Counted from the stretch's first letter, positions 19,734 through 28,522 are shown. The stretch is DNA of 64,000 nt from Ferruginibacter albus (GCF_020042285.1 NZ_CP083388.1:2816001-2880000), one strand, 5' to 3'. The notes: generated from the letters alone by a model not told the origin. Numbers and translations: made by a program.

Positions 19734-19811
19734 TTACTGCACATTAGCAGCATAAATTGCTACAAATAACATCAATAACAAGATAATTCCTGTCAAGAAT
19801 CTTTTTTTCAT
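19734..19811 (-). CDS. Possible 25-aa hydrophobic peptide
   Basis: ATG at 19811, stop at 19734. The peptide begins MKKRFLTGIILLLMLFV and ends AANVQ: a short basic N-terminus, one hydrophobic helix and a short polar tail, like other bacterial single-pass micropeptides. It sits 146 bases after the large sensor kinase stop and just before a strong terminator, so it would be the last gene of the mazG-kinase transcript or a small independent RNA. No homologue is recognised and no clear promoter precedes it. Confidence 0.4.
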   Translation of the reverse strand: MKKRFLTGIILLLMLFVAIYAANVQ

Positions 19812-19957
19812 ACTATCAATAAACTTTATTTAATTAATGCGAAATCTTTAATGGGGCTGTCGTAGTAAAAAGAAGACCGGAAAATAAATGAAAGGGTTAC
19901 ATGCTCAAGGACGCCATTGCAGCTTATTTGATATATATCAGCATAAAAATGGTGTAT

Positions 19958-22900
19958 TTAATCTTCAGCCAATGGCAGCTCAACAAAGAAAGTAGTGCCT
20001 TTTTCTTTTTGTGTTTCAAACCAAATACGCCCCCTGTTATGTTCAACAATTCCTTTACACATCGCCAATCCTAAGCCGGCGCCGGAAGTTTTAGTAGTGA
20101 AGTTGGGAGTAAAAATATTTGCCTGCAGGGTTTCGTCAATGCCGGTACCATTGTCTTTCACCATCACTAAAATTTTTGAATCAATGAGCTGTTCCGAAAC
20201 CTGTATATGTGGAGTACGATGTGCCGGTACTGCTTGTATTCCGTTTTGAATAAGATTTGTAAACAGGCGATTGATCTGTGTTTTATCAGCATTTATCATC
20301 ACGGGCTCTGACAATGGTTCCCAATCCAACTGCAAATTTTCTTCAATAGAATGTAAGCGGGTAAGCTGTTTCAATGATTCGTTCAGATCAAACACTTCAT
20401 TCTTAGGATTGCCAATATTGGCAAACAAAGAAAACTCTCCCGCTATCTGGCTTAAATGATCTATTTGTTCCACCAGTGTTTTTGCTACACTGCTGCTTAA
20501 TGTTTTCACATCAGGAGAATTGCCGTCGATAGCTCTTTGCAAATATTGCAAGCTCAGCTTCATTGGCGTTAATGGATTTTTTATTTCATGTGCCACCTGT
20601 CTTGCCATTTCCCTCCACGCACCTTCCCGTTCACTTTTTGCCAACGCTGCTGCACGTTCATCCAGCTTTGCAACCATTTTATTGTATTCTTTTACCAGCC
20701 CGCCTATTTCATCATTACGGTTCCACTTTATTTCTTCATTCACTTCTCCCAGGTTAATTTCTTTCATTTTATTGCTGATAAAAGAAAACGATCGGGTAAT
20801 GCGGTTAGTGATCACTAAAGCTACTAGACCTGCTATTAAAAATATAAATGCATTCAGGTTTATAATAGCAACCAGAAAATTGGATATCTCTTGCCGCAAT
20901 TTTGTTTGTGAAGTGAAATAAGGAATGTTCAAATACGCAAACACCACACCGTTCTTATCAATTACTGGTATGTAATTACTCAAATATTTTAAGGAGCCAA
21001 TCGTTTCTTCTTTAAAGAACTGTATCTCCTTCAACTTACTCAAATGATAGTAAGAAACTGGATCCATTTTAGTACTCACAATTCCCTTGCTGTATGGCAG
21101 CGGCAAAGAAGACACTTCCAATGTACCATCTATATCATACAAATTAACATCTACAGAATTTACTTCTGATATTCTTGTAATATCCTGTTCCAGCTTTTGC
21201 CGATAAATACTTTCATACATTTTGGAATTGCTGTCTGCCAGGTTCATTTCACTAACAGAGTTTTTTACTTCATTGCTTAATACCTGTATAGTTTCACTCA
21301 GCTTTTCCTGGTTGTTGTTATGATAACGGCTGATGAAAAACAATATGGTTGCAACACCAATTACCACAAATGATAACAAGCTTATGAAAATGATAATGCC
21401 ATGCACCTGGCTGCGTATGCTTAACTGCCATGTAACACGAATATTTTTCCATCGCAAACGGGTGCGGGCGCAAAAACTAAGCAACCAGAACACAGCAGCG
21501 ATCACAAGAAACGAACAAAAGAGATAAGAAAACAAAGTAATGGCTTCAATAGAAAAGTTATCTTCTTTTGCAATAATTACCACCCTGCCTCCACCGGCGT
21601 TATACCATAGTTCATCGTATCCTTTATTTCTAAAATTTTCAAAATCATTCTTAGGTATTTGTGAAGGTGATAATTGCAATGAGAAAGGATAATCATTATG
21701 ACTATTTACCAACCTTAAATTATTATAAACTGCATAAGAATAAACCGGAGAATTTTCAATTGAGTTATTGTATCCTTTTAAAAACAGTTCGGGATATAAT
21801 GCATCGGTTTTATATTTTTTCGGAGTAGTTAAAATAAATACGTACCCCAGCAAACTACCTGTTGTATCTGTAATTTCTTTTTTACTTATATAACTAAACT
21901 TATCATAGGATACATCATAATAGTATAGATCAGGGATTCCGGTAGTTTTTCCCTGTGACTTTAGAATAGTAGACAGCGTATTGTACGTAGTGGAATCCTG
22001 GTTAAATAAAGACCGTTCATCATCATCAAAAGTATAGATACGTGTATCGTATTTATTGAGATAGCCTGTAACATTTTCATTCAGTAAACTATCTTTTAAT
22101 GACCGGTTACTGGCAGAATCATTTTTTAGCTTATTGAAAAGAGGAGCCAACACACCACTGCTAAAATCTGTCAATACGCTATTCATTAGCCTTTCGGTAG
22201 AGGGGTCGGCTTTTAAAGAAAGGGTTTCTGCGTAACTTTTCCTGTTCTCTGTTTCTTTTTTATCATTTTCAATAATGATAACAATAGTAATGGCCATTGA
22301 AAAAAAGAAGAGCCAAAAAATAAGTCTGGATGAGATTATATGGTAGGTATCCAATAAAAAAGCTCTGTTCACGGACAATAATACATATAACAAAAGCCAC
22401 GCCAGTAAGGACATTTCAAAACCAACTGTATGTGTGCTCATTCGGATGGTCAATACAGCCAATCCTGCAAATGCGATCAGGGAAAGCGTCAATAAAATAT
22501 TTTTCAGAAATAAAGGACGCAATAAATAAATAATGATCTGGCTCGAAAAAAAATAGCCGATAGCCACACATCCTAAAATAACAAAACCCAATACACTGTA
22601 AATATTAAGTGTAAAAAAGTTAACAACATCAAAAGAGATTTGTGAATCCGAAACCATTGATCGCACTAAATTTCCAGCCAACAAAGTGCATAATATCAAT
22701 AATATTGCCCCTATTATCAGTATTGTCCATTTAGCTTCAGATCGCTGTACTCTTATCCGTATTTTTTTCTCCTGTATATAATATCTAATAAAAAGAATTA
22801 CCCACAGAAACAATAAAGCGTTGATCAGCAAGTCGCCTAAAGACCTGAAAATAGCATTGTATCCATAAACAGTAGGATCGAATAATTCAAACTGCCGAAA

Positions 22901-23710
22901 GTTAAGAGGTATAGAAAAATAATAACCTAATATCCTGAATAATGTAACAGCAGTTATCAAAAACAAAACACCACGAAGAAAATTGGTTTGCACCAAATAA
23001 ATGGCAGTCAGATGAATGAATAACAACAGCAATCCCCAACCTAACAAACGAAGTACGATCGCGATAGAGTTATTATACTCAATAGCACTGATCCTTTTTT
23101 GATTAAGATAAAACAATGTGCTGCCATCAACAGATCTAACTGCAGTGTGAGTAGGTTCTAAAGAAATATCATATTCATTGCTAAGCTCTTTGCCGATGAT
23201 AAACGAATTCTCTAAATACTCGTTAGGAATTGAATAATTCCATTTTACAGGCGTTAATGCTATCAGTAGATAATCATTAATATTTGTCTTACGCCAAACA
23301 TAATAGCCATTGACCAATTGCGCAAACCCGCTTTTAGAAGTATCATATATAATAGTGTTGGGAGGTTCTGTTACCTGCGTGTTCCAGAAAAAAAGTTTAT
23401 ACCTGTTATTATCGGCTTCCTGTTTATAAACAAATAGAAAGTATTTTTTATCAATTAATCCTTGCAGGAAATTTTCATCATATTGCTTATTGATTATTTT
23501 ATTGATCGTTTCCCTGTTCCCGCTTAATGCATCAAAATCGATCTCACTTTTATTAATATAATTGGTCAGATTTTTTTGCACTATGTTCAATGACGAATTC
23601 CCCGACCAGTAATTATCAATAATGAACGAGATAGTGATCAGCCATGCAGCTGCCACCAGTATATAACTGTTGCGAATAAAGAACCGTTTGAAAGTATTTT
23701 CGTATTGCAA
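19958..23710 (-). CDS. Large membrane sensor histidine kinase (NtrY-like), 1250 aa
   Basis: The N-terminal half has a TM helix (~15-30), an extracytoplasmic region to ~215, then a cluster of about eight TM helices (~215-490). A second extracytoplasmic region follows (~490-745), then a TM pair around a third sensor region (~770-960). A HAMP segment (TNRITRSFSFISNKMKEI, ~975) leads to the kinase core. The H-box is RQVAHEIKNPLTPMKLSL with His1041; the N-box is NRLFTNLIQNGIQAV; G boxes are DNGTGI and GAGLGLAMCKGI. It is a complete HisKA/HATPase_c kinase with an unusually large membrane sensor part. The start is TTG 23710: the frame has a stop three codons upstream and no ATG before the first helix. 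It lies 41 bases after mazG; no response regulator is adjacent. Confidence 0.9.
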   Translation of the reverse strand: MQYENTFKRFFIRNSYILVAAAWLITISFIIDNYWSGNSSLNIVQKNLTNYINKSEIDFDALSGNRETINKIINKQYDENFLQGLIDKKYFLFVYKQEADNNRYKLFFWNTQVTEPPNTIIYDTSKSGFAQLVNGYYVWRKTNINDYLLIALTPVKWNYSIPNEYLENSFIIGKELSNEYDISLEPTHTAVRSVDGSTLFYLNQKRISAIEYNNSIAIVLRLLGWGLLLLFIHLTAIYLVQTNFLRGVLFLITAVTLFRILGYYFSIPLNFRQFELFDPTVYGYNAIFRSLGDLLINALLFLWVILFIRYYIQEKKIRIRVQRSEAKWTILIIGAILLILCTLLAGNLVRSMVSDSQISFDVVNFFTLNIYSVLGFVILGCVAIGYFFSSQIIIYLLRPLFLKNILLTLSLIAFAGLAVLTIRMSTHTVGFEMSLLAWLLLYVLLSVNRAFLLDTYHIISSRLIFWLFFFSMAITIVIIIENDKKETENRKSYAETLSLKADPSTERLMNSVLTDFSSGVLAPLFNKLKNDSASNRSLKDSLLNENVTGYLNKYDTRIYTFDDDERSLFNQDSTTYNTLSTILKSQGKTTGIPDLYYYDVSYDKFSYISKKEITDTTGSLLGYVFILTTPKKYKTDALYPELFLKGYNNSIENSPVYSYAVYNNLRLVNSHNDYPFSLQLSPSQIPKNDFENFRNKGYDELWYNAGGGRVVIIAKEDNFSIEAITLFSYLFCSFLVIAAVFWLLSFCARTRLRWKNIRVTWQLSIRSQVHGIIIFISLLSFVVIGVATILFFISRYHNNNQEKLSETIQVLSNEVKNSVSEMNLADSNSKMYESIYRQKLEQDITRISEVNSVDVNLYDIDGTLEVSSLPLPYSKGIVSTKMDPVSYYHLSKLKEIQFFKEETIGSLKYLSNYIPVIDKNGVVFAYLNIPYFTSQTKLRQEISNFLVAIINLNAFIFLIAGLVALVITNRITRSFSFISNKMKEINLGEVNEEIKWNRNDEIGGLVKEYNKMVAKLDERAAALAKSEREGAWREMARQVAHEIKNPLTPMKLSLQYLQRAIDGNSPDVKTLSSSVAKTLVEQIDHLSQIAGEFSLFANIGNPKNEVFDLNESLKQLTRLHSIEENLQLDWEPLSEPVMINADKTQINRLFTNLIQNGIQAVPAHRTPHIQVSEQLIDSKILVMVKDNGTGIDETLQANIFTPNFTTKTSGAGLGLAMCKGIVEHNRGRIWFETQKEKGTTFFVELPLAED

Positions 23711-23751
23711 CCTTTCTTAAATTTTATTTTGGCATTAACTGTACACAATCA

Positions 23752-24516
23752 TTAACTTTTCTTAACCTTATTCCATATTTCATCCATTTCCCATAAGGTT
23801 AGTTGCTGTAACGTTTTTCCCGAAGCAGTAACCTCTTCTTCCATTTTTGTAAAGCGGTTGATAAATTTTTTATTCGTCCGTTCCAAAGCATTTTCTGCAT
23901 CCAATTGCAAAAACCTTGCAAAATTCACCAGCGAAAAAAACACATCACCCAATTCATCTTCCATTTTATTTTTATCTCCTGTAGCTATAGCTTCCAAAAG
24001 CTCATTATTTTCTTCTTCTACTTTTTTCCAAACCTGTTCTTTATTCTCCCACTCAAAACCAACCTGCTTTGATTTTTCCTGTAAACGCATGGCTTTTACC
24101 ATTGCCGGCAATGATTTGGGCACGCCGCTTAAAATGGATTTTTTCCCTTCTTTTAATTTTATTTTTTCCCAGTTTTTAGAAACATCTTCATCGGTTTCAA
24201 CTTTTACATCGCCATAAATATGCGGATGCCTTGTTATTAATTTTTCGCAAACGCCATTTATCATTTCATCTAATGTAAATTGATTTTGCTCTGCCCCTAT
24301 TTTAGAGTAAAAAACGATATGCAGTAAAATATCGCCAAGCTCTTCTTTGATCCCCTTCCAATCTCCTTCTGTAATAGCGTCTGTTAATTCATATGTTTCT
24401 TCAATGGTCAATTGGCGTAACGATTGAATGGTCTGTTTCTTATCCCATGGACATTTTTCCCGCAAGTCATTCATAATTGATACCAACCGCTCAAAGGCAA
24501 CTGCATTTGCTGACAT
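23752..24516 (-). CDS. mazG: Nucleoside triphosphate pyrophosphohydrolase MazG
   Basis: 254 aa, the usual length of double-domain MazG. Two MazG domains are visible: the first around DLREKCPWDKKQTIQSLR, EETYELTDAI and EELGDILLHIVFY (residues 17-72), the second around EENNELLEAI and KMEDELGDVFFSLVNFARF (residues ~165-200). The EExxE and ExxD motifs bind Mg2+. The enzyme hydrolyses (d)NTPs to monophosphates and PPi, as a house-cleaning step. It is first in a two-gene unit with the large kinase. ATG 24516. Confidence 0.95.
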   Translation of the reverse strand: MSANAVAFERLVSIMNDLREKCPWDKKQTIQSLRQLTIEETYELTDAITEGDWKGIKEELGDILLHIVFYSKIGAEQNQFTLDEMINGVCEKLITRHPHIYGDVKVETDEDVSKNWEKIKLKEGKKSILSGVPKSLPAMVKAMRLQEKSKQVGFEWENKEQVWKKVEEENNELLEAIATGDKNKMEDELGDVFFSLVNFARFLQLDAENALERTNKKFINRFTKMEEEVTASGKTLQQLTLWEMDEIWNKVKKS

Positions 24517-24623
24517 ATTTTACTTTTAATTTTGTTAAAAATAATAAAGATAAATGGCATCTTCGTTTTTTGGTACATAAACAGCTATTCTAAATTCGAT
24601 AATGTTGCAATTGCCTATTAGCT

Positions 24624-24631
24624 TATTTTTG
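24624..24631 (+). promoter_or_regulatory. Predicted -7 element for the secreted protein at 24651
   Basis: TATTTTTG, an exact TAnnTTTG match 20 bases before the ATG; a TTG lies upstream but at shorter than usual spacing. Confidence 0.45.
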
Positions 24632-24650
24632 CCGCGAAAAAAAACACTTA

Positions 24651-25487
24651 ATGCACCGCTCAATTATCATCCTTTTGTTTTTTGTTGTTACTACAACAAA
24701 TTCGCAGGCTCAATACTATTTTAAAGATATTCTTACGCCCAGGCAAATTGCCACAGACAATGGTATTTTAAAAGAACAAAAGATCCACAACATTATTCTG
24801 CACAGCTTTGAAGCAGATGAACAACCAAGTGAAGGGTTTTATTGCGAAAAAAAGATCAGCAAGGATTATAAAAAGATAGAAACTTATAATAAATCCCTAT
24901 ATACCAACAAATCCATACTAACTACTTATTTTAACGATAAAGGGCAATTAATTAAAACATCCGATAGTTCAGAAGCAAATGCCTCTTTTTCTGACTATAG
25001 TTATGATAGTCTGGGGAGAATAACCAATATCGCATCCGGTTCGCATTCCAGTGATGAAGACTTTCTCACTTCTTTAATCGAAATACATCAATATAAATAT
25101 GATGACAGCGGACATCTGCAAAAAATGCTGCTTATAAAGAACAAAAAAGACACTACAGAAATAGATTTTCTGCACGACGAAAAAGGAAATATTACAGAAG
25201 AGATTGAAGTAGCCGTTTACGGAAATCATTATTATTACTATTATGATACTCAAAACAGGCTTACAGATATAGTTCGTTACAATATTGTAAAGCAGCAAAT
25301 GGTTCCTGATTTTACCTATGAATATGATGAAAACGGGCAATTGACGCAGATGGTAGCTGTTGATGAAGGTGTTGGATCTAATTATTTCATCTGGCGATAT
25401 CTATACAACGGTCCATTGAAAATAAAAGAGAAATGTTATTCAAAGGACAAAAAGCTACAGGGATATATTGAATACGAGTATAAATAA
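24651..25487 (+). CDS. Secreted protein with YD-repeat-like segments, function unknown
   Basis: 278 aa with a signal peptide (HRSIIILLFFVVTTTNSQAQ). The middle and C-terminal parts contain several short units of the kind YDSLGRITNI, YDDSGHLQKM, HDEKGNITEE, YDTQNRLTDI and YDENGQLTQM, spaced roughly 25-40 residues apart. These resemble RHS/YD repeats, which form beta-strand shells, but there are too few for an RHS shell and there is no toxin tail. Such single proteins are frequent in Bacteroidota and probably act in the periplasm or at the outer membrane. No neighbour clarifies the role. Confidence 0.75.
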   Translation: MHRSIIILLFFVVTTTNSQAQYYFKDILTPRQIATDNGILKEQKIHNIILHSFEADEQPSEGFYCEKKISKDYKKIETYNKSLYTNKSILTTYFNDKGQLIKTSDSSEANASFSDYSYDSLGRITNIASGSHSSDEDFLTSLIEIHQYKYDDSGHLQKMLLIKNKKDTTEIDFLHDEKGNITEEIEVAVYGNHYYYYYDTQNRLTDIVRYNIVKQQMVPDFTYEYDENGQLTQMVAVDEGVGSNYFIWRYLYNGPLKIKEKCYSKDKKLQGYIEYEYK

Positions 25488-25574
25488 CGCCTTTATTGAT
25501 AGATATTCCATAATTATTGTTTAATTAACTTGCTTTTATTCGTTATTGTGATGCTTTAAGGTTACCTTCATCGC

Positions 25575-26633
25575 ATGACTTTCATTGACCGGGTGCTTCA
25601 AAAACCCTCTTATGGCTGGAGTGATGAAAAGGGTGAACTGATAATTCCTTCTTCTAAAAAATTATATTCCGAAGCTTTTTCAAGAATAAATATCTTTTCT
25701 ACTAAGAAAAATTGGATATCATTAATTAGTTGGCTGATGGCAGTTTGTATGCTTCCATTCTTCTTTTTCTTTCTTTTCAAATATTTTTCTTTAAAACTAT
25801 TGGTTGCTTTTTTATTGTACAGCATGATCATCATGAGTACACATGGCACCATATGGTTCCATCGTTTCAGTACACACAAAGCATATACATTCAGTCATCC
25901 TATATGGAAATTTATAACACAGAACTTAGTACTGCGAACTTTTCCTGAAGAGATATATGTTGTATCGCATCATGTGCATCATGCAAAATCCGATAAGCCC
26001 GGCGATCCATACAATTCTCAAGGAGGCTTCTGGTATTGTATGCTCTCCGACGTAAATCATCAAAGCATTGCTAAAGATCTAAACGAAGAAGATTACAAAC
26101 GTGCTGCCGGTTTTTTACAACACACCGGCATATGGATTAACAGCTACACTCAATATCTTAAATGGGGTTCTGTAGCATCCCCGCTCTATACAGTTGGCTT
26201 GTGGTTGCTAAATTGGTCTTTCTGGTATTTCATATTTTACCTGTTAGGCGGGAATGGCCTTGCTTGTACATTGTTTAGCGCCGCCATGTTTTGGTTCATT
26301 TTTGTAAGAGCCTTCAATTATACCGGTCATGGTAAAGGCAAAGTAAAACATGTTGACGGCATCGATTTTGACCGGAGAAACCTTTCCATCAATCAAACTC
26401 GCCCCGGTTTATTTTCAGGTGAGTGGCATAATAATCACCATTTATATCCGGGTAGTGCCCGTGCAGGTTTTCATCGTTTTCAGTTAGACCTGGCTTGGAT
26501 TTATATCTTCAGTTTATACAAGATCGGGCTTGTTTCATCGTATAGAGATAACAAGAAAGATTTTCTTAAGAAGTATGGCACAAAAGAGGGCGAACTTAGC
26601 TCCGCCAATAATAAAACCGTCATTTCTCAATAA
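25575..26633 (+). CDS. Membrane fatty acid (acyl-CoA type) desaturase
   Basis: 352 aa, four to five membrane segments. Three histidine boxes of the desaturase family are present: HRFSTH (96-101), HHVHH (132-136) and HNNHH (285-289). These ligate the di-iron centre that inserts a double bond into a fatty acyl chain, adjusting membrane fluidity. The first TM block follows a ~45-residue cytoplasmic N-terminus. Its neighbour downstream is an RNA-binding protein with a long leader, next to a cold-shock protein, so a shared cold response is plausible but not shown. Confidence 0.93.
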   Translation: MTFIDRVLQKPSYGWSDEKGELIIPSSKKLYSEAFSRINIFSTKKNWISLISWLMAVCMLPFFFFFLFKYFSLKLLVAFLLYSMIIMSTHGTIWFHRFSTHKAYTFSHPIWKFITQNLVLRTFPEEIYVVSHHVHHAKSDKPGDPYNSQGGFWYCMLSDVNHQSIAKDLNEEDYKRAAGFLQHTGIWINSYTQYLKWGSVASPLYTVGLWLLNWSFWYFIFYLLGGNGLACTLFSAAMFWFIFVRAFNYTGHGKGKVKHVDGIDFDRRNLSINQTRPGLFSGEWHNNHHLYPGSARAGFHRFQLDLAWIYIFSLYKIGLVSSYRDNKKDFLKKYGTKEGELSSANNKTVISQ

Positions 26634-26639
26634 AAAGAC

Positions 26640-26788
26640 TATATTTGCATTGTGATAATAGTTCTTTAAGCACTCTTTTTCGACAGACAGTTATATTTTA
26701 TCTTCCTCTATTTAATATTTCTTCTTTTTTTATAGCGCTTTTCTTTCTACCGTCACAGGTATTTTATTTATTATTTAAATTTTATTTT
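26640..26788 (+). promoter_or_regulatory. Predicted promoter and ~135-nt U-rich leader of the RRM gene
   Basis: TATATTTG at 26640-26647 matches TAnnTTTG and overlaps the desaturase 3' flank. From there about 135 bases precede the ATG at 26789. The leader is pyrimidine/U-rich, with runs such as TCTTCCTCTATTTAATATTTC and TTCTTTTTTT. Long leaders of this kind occur on cold-shock and RNA-chaperone genes and could allow autoregulation by the RRM protein. Confidence 0.5.
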
Positions 26789-27106
26789 ATGAACATGTAT
26801 GTTTCAAATTTGAGTTTCAATGTAGATGAAACTGAATTGAACAATCTTTTTTCTGCTTTTGGAACCGTTACTTCTGTTAAGATCATCACAGATAGAGAAA
26901 CAGGCAGATCACGTGGTTTTGGTTTTGTAGAAATGTCTTCGGATGCTGAAGCAAAAAAAGCTATGGACGATCTTAATTTCAAAGAAATTGATGGCAGAAA
27001 AATTTCTGTTGCTGAAGCAAGAGAAAAAACAGAAAGAAGCGGCGGTGGCTCTGGTTTCAGAAGCAACTCCCGTGGAAACTCCGGCGGTTATAATAACAAA
27101 TGGTAA
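26789..27106 (+). CDS. Small RNA-recognition-motif (RRM) protein
   Basis: 105 aa from ATG 26789; a longer in-frame stretch upstream is the leader and has no RRM features. A single RRM fills residues 1-80: RNP2 is MYVSNL (3-8), RNP1 is RGFGFVEM (~40-48), and the central GRKISVAEA is typical. The tail is Gly/Ser/Arg/Asn-rich (SGGGSGFRSNSRGNSGGYNNKW), an RGG-like low-complexity segment. It resembles the glycine-rich RNA-binding proteins of cyanobacteria and Bacteroidota, which bind single-stranded RNA and often respond to cold. A strong terminator follows. Confidence 0.95.
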   Translation: MNMYVSNLSFNVDETELNNLFSAFGTVTSVKIITDRETGRSRGFGFVEMSSDAEAKKAMDDLNFKEIDGRKISVAEAREKTERSGGGSGFRSNSRGNSGGYNNKW

Positions 27107-27122
27107 TTCATTCTTTCAATAG

Positions 27123-27158
27123 CAAGAGCCCGACAAAACGGGCTCTTGTTTCTTTTTA
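27123..27158 (+). terminator. Terminator of the RRM gene
   Basis: CAAGAGCCCG / CGGGCTCTTG, a perfect 10-bp stem with a 6-base loop (27123-27148), followed by TTTCTTTTT. Confidence 0.9.
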
Positions 27159-27170
27159 TAAATCAATCAT

Positions 27171-27422
27171 ATGACAAGCGAACAAATTGAAAATTTTCTT
27201 TCCAAACATCTCCTTGACAATACAGAGATCAGAATAAATTTTAAATCACGTAATGCAGTCAAAGGAATATTTATTCAAACAAATGATTTCAACGAATTAA
27301 AGTCGAAAAATTTTTGGCGCATTGTAGGGGAACAACACATACCTGAATTTAAAAAAACCAAAGACATCAATCTTGCCAAAATATTTAACGGCACAGAGTT
27401 TACAAAACTGGGGTTAACTTAA
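27171..27422 (+). CDS. Small protein of unknown function between RRM and cold-shock genes
   Basis: 83 aa, no signal peptide or membrane segment. After an N-terminal helix (SEQIENFLSKHLL) there is a beta-rich part: TEIRINFKSRNAVKGIFIQ, then FWRIV, then a C-terminal segment ending AKIFNGTEFTKLGL. The pattern of short strands around a Gly turn is faintly reminiscent of Sm-like barrels, but no Sm signature is visible, so this is speculation. Its position between two RNA-binding proteins suggests an RNA-related role. The coding frame is credible from length, composition and position. Confidence 0.7.
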   Translation: MTSEQIENFLSKHLLDNTEIRINFKSRNAVKGIFIQTNDFNELKSKNFWRIVGEQHIPEFKKTKDINLAKIFNGTEFTKLGLT

Positions 27423-27512
27423 TCTTCTTTTACTGCATGTACCCGTATTAACCAGCATCAGAAGGCAATTCAACATCACACATAATCATTAAAATAATTT
27501 CTAAAGAAAAAT

Positions 27513-27956
27513 ATGGGAAAATCTCACGAAACATTTGGCAAGAAAGAAAGAGAAAACAAACGGCTTCAAAAGATAAGAGATAAAAAGGAAAAGAAAGAGC
27601 AAAGACAGTCTGAAGCAAAGTCAAAAAACTTTGAAGATATGCTTGCCTATGTTGATGAGAATGGAAATATTTCAGCAACACCTCCCAAATTTCCTCGTGC
27701 TAAGGTAAATGCAGAAGATATTACGATTGGTGTTCCCACCCAAACTGAAAGAGAGGCTGAAGCCATGAGAACAGGCGTGATCACCTTCTTTAACCAGGCT
27801 AAAGGCTTTGGCTTTATTAAAGACCAACAAACACAACAAAGCATTTTTGTTCATGCCAGTGCCCTACAGAATATGGTACAGGAAAATGATAAAGTTAGTT
27901 TTGAAGTAGAGAAAGGCCCGAAAGGATTGAGTGCTGTGCAAGTAAAAAAGATATAA
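27513..27956 (+). CDS. Cold-shock domain protein with a long basic N-terminal extension
   Basis: 147 aa. Residues ~85-147 form a cold-shock domain: TGVITFFNQAKGFGFIKD contains RNP1-like KGFGFI, and SIFVHASAL is the RNP2-like element (FVHxSA). The first ~45 residues are extremely rich in Lys/Glu/Arg (KKEKKEQRQ) and likely helical, followed by a linker with VDENGNISATPP. Ordinary CspA proteins are about 70 aa, so this is the long-tailed version often seen in Bacteroidota. It should bind single-stranded RNA/DNA as a chaperone. A bidirectional terminator follows. Confidence 0.93.
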   Translation: MGKSHETFGKKERENKRLQKIRDKKEKKEQRQSEAKSKNFEDMLAYVDENGNISATPPKFPRAKVNAEDITIGVPTQTEREAEAMRTGVITFFNQAKGFGFIKDQQTQQSIFVHASALQNMVQENDKVSFEVEKGPKGLSAVQVKKI

Positions 27957-27977
27957 TTTTCTTCAACCGGAATAAAT

Positions 27978-28010
27978 AAAAAAGCCGCTCAATTGAGCGG
28001 CTTTTTTTAT
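27978..28010. terminator. Bidirectional terminator between the cold-shock gene and the tRNA pair
   Basis: AAAAAAGCCGCTCAA followed immediately by TTGAGCGGCTTTTTTT: a near-perfect palindrome with A and T runs, able to end the cold-shock transcript (plus) and the tRNA-Gly/tRNA-Leu transcript (minus). Confidence 0.9.
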
Positions 28011-28024
28011 CAACTATAATTAAG

Positions 28025-28110
28025 TACCCAGGATGGGAGTTGAACCCACACGAGCATTGCTGCCCACAGGATTTTAAGTCCTGCGTGTCTACCAGTTCCA
28101 CCACCTAGGT
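28025..28110 (-). tRNA. tRNA-Leu (anticodon UAA)
   Basis: 86 nt including the discriminator base. The acceptor stem ACCTAGG pairs with CCTGGGT (one G-T pair), the D region is GGTGGAACTGGTAGACACG, the anticodon stem CAGGA/TCCTG encloses loop CTTAAAA with anticodon TAA, a long variable arm is typical of Leu, and the T arm is GTGGGTTCAACTCCCAT. No CCA is encoded. It reads UUA codons and is co-transcribed after tRNA-Gly. Confidence 0.95.
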
Positions 28111-28158
28111 ATCCGAAAAAAAATCCTGTCTCACCTAAGCAAAACAGGATAATTTCTG

Positions 28159-28231
<73 letters not shown>

Positions 28232-28265
28232 ATTATGTAAAGAACTATTCCTTTTTTTGGGATTG

Positions 28266-28273
28266 CAAAAATA
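28266..28273 (-). promoter_or_regulatory. Predicted -7 element for the tRNA-Gly/tRNA-Leu unit
   Basis: TATTTTTG on the minus strand, 35 bases before the tRNA-Gly 5' end. It is flanked by a sequence similar to the promoter of the next minus-strand gene upstream (28523-28530). Confidence 0.5.
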
Positions 28274-28298
28274 AGGGGTTACAACAAAAAATAAAAAC

Positions 28299-28502
28299 TT
28301 ATTTATACTTTGGATTATACAACGTGTTTTCAGGAACTGCTACATCGGGTTTGCCCTTGTAACGATGAGCGTATAAGCCATAGCAACCGCCTAAAACAAA
28401 GGCAACCACTACAAACACCTGGCAAAACCAAATGAAACGGGAAGTAGATACCCAATTATGGGCGAAATCTTTATGCTTATTATCTATAAATTGTTCTTCC
28501 AT
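28299..28502 (-). CDS. Small single-pass membrane protein, unknown function
   Basis: 67 aa. Residues 1-24 are hydrophilic and acidic/His-containing (EEQFIDNKHKDFAHNW), a hydrophobic helix spans ~25-46 (IWFCQVFVVVAFVLGGCYGLY), then a basic tail (HRYKGKPDVAVPENTLYNPKYK). The frame starts at ATG 28502 behind a good -7 element, which supports a real gene. I do not recognise the family. It stands alone between the tRNAs and a glycosyltransferase. Confidence 0.75.
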   Translation of the reverse strand: MEEQFIDNKHKDFAHNWVSTSRFIWFCQVFVVVAFVLGGCYGLYAHRYKGKPDVAVPENTLYNPKYK

Positions 28503-28522
28503 TTTTATTAATTATTGCGATG

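Noticed and set aside
24651..25487. RHS toxin
   Set aside because: Only short YD-like units are present; no RHS core shell, cleavage motif or toxin domain, and no immunity gene nearby.
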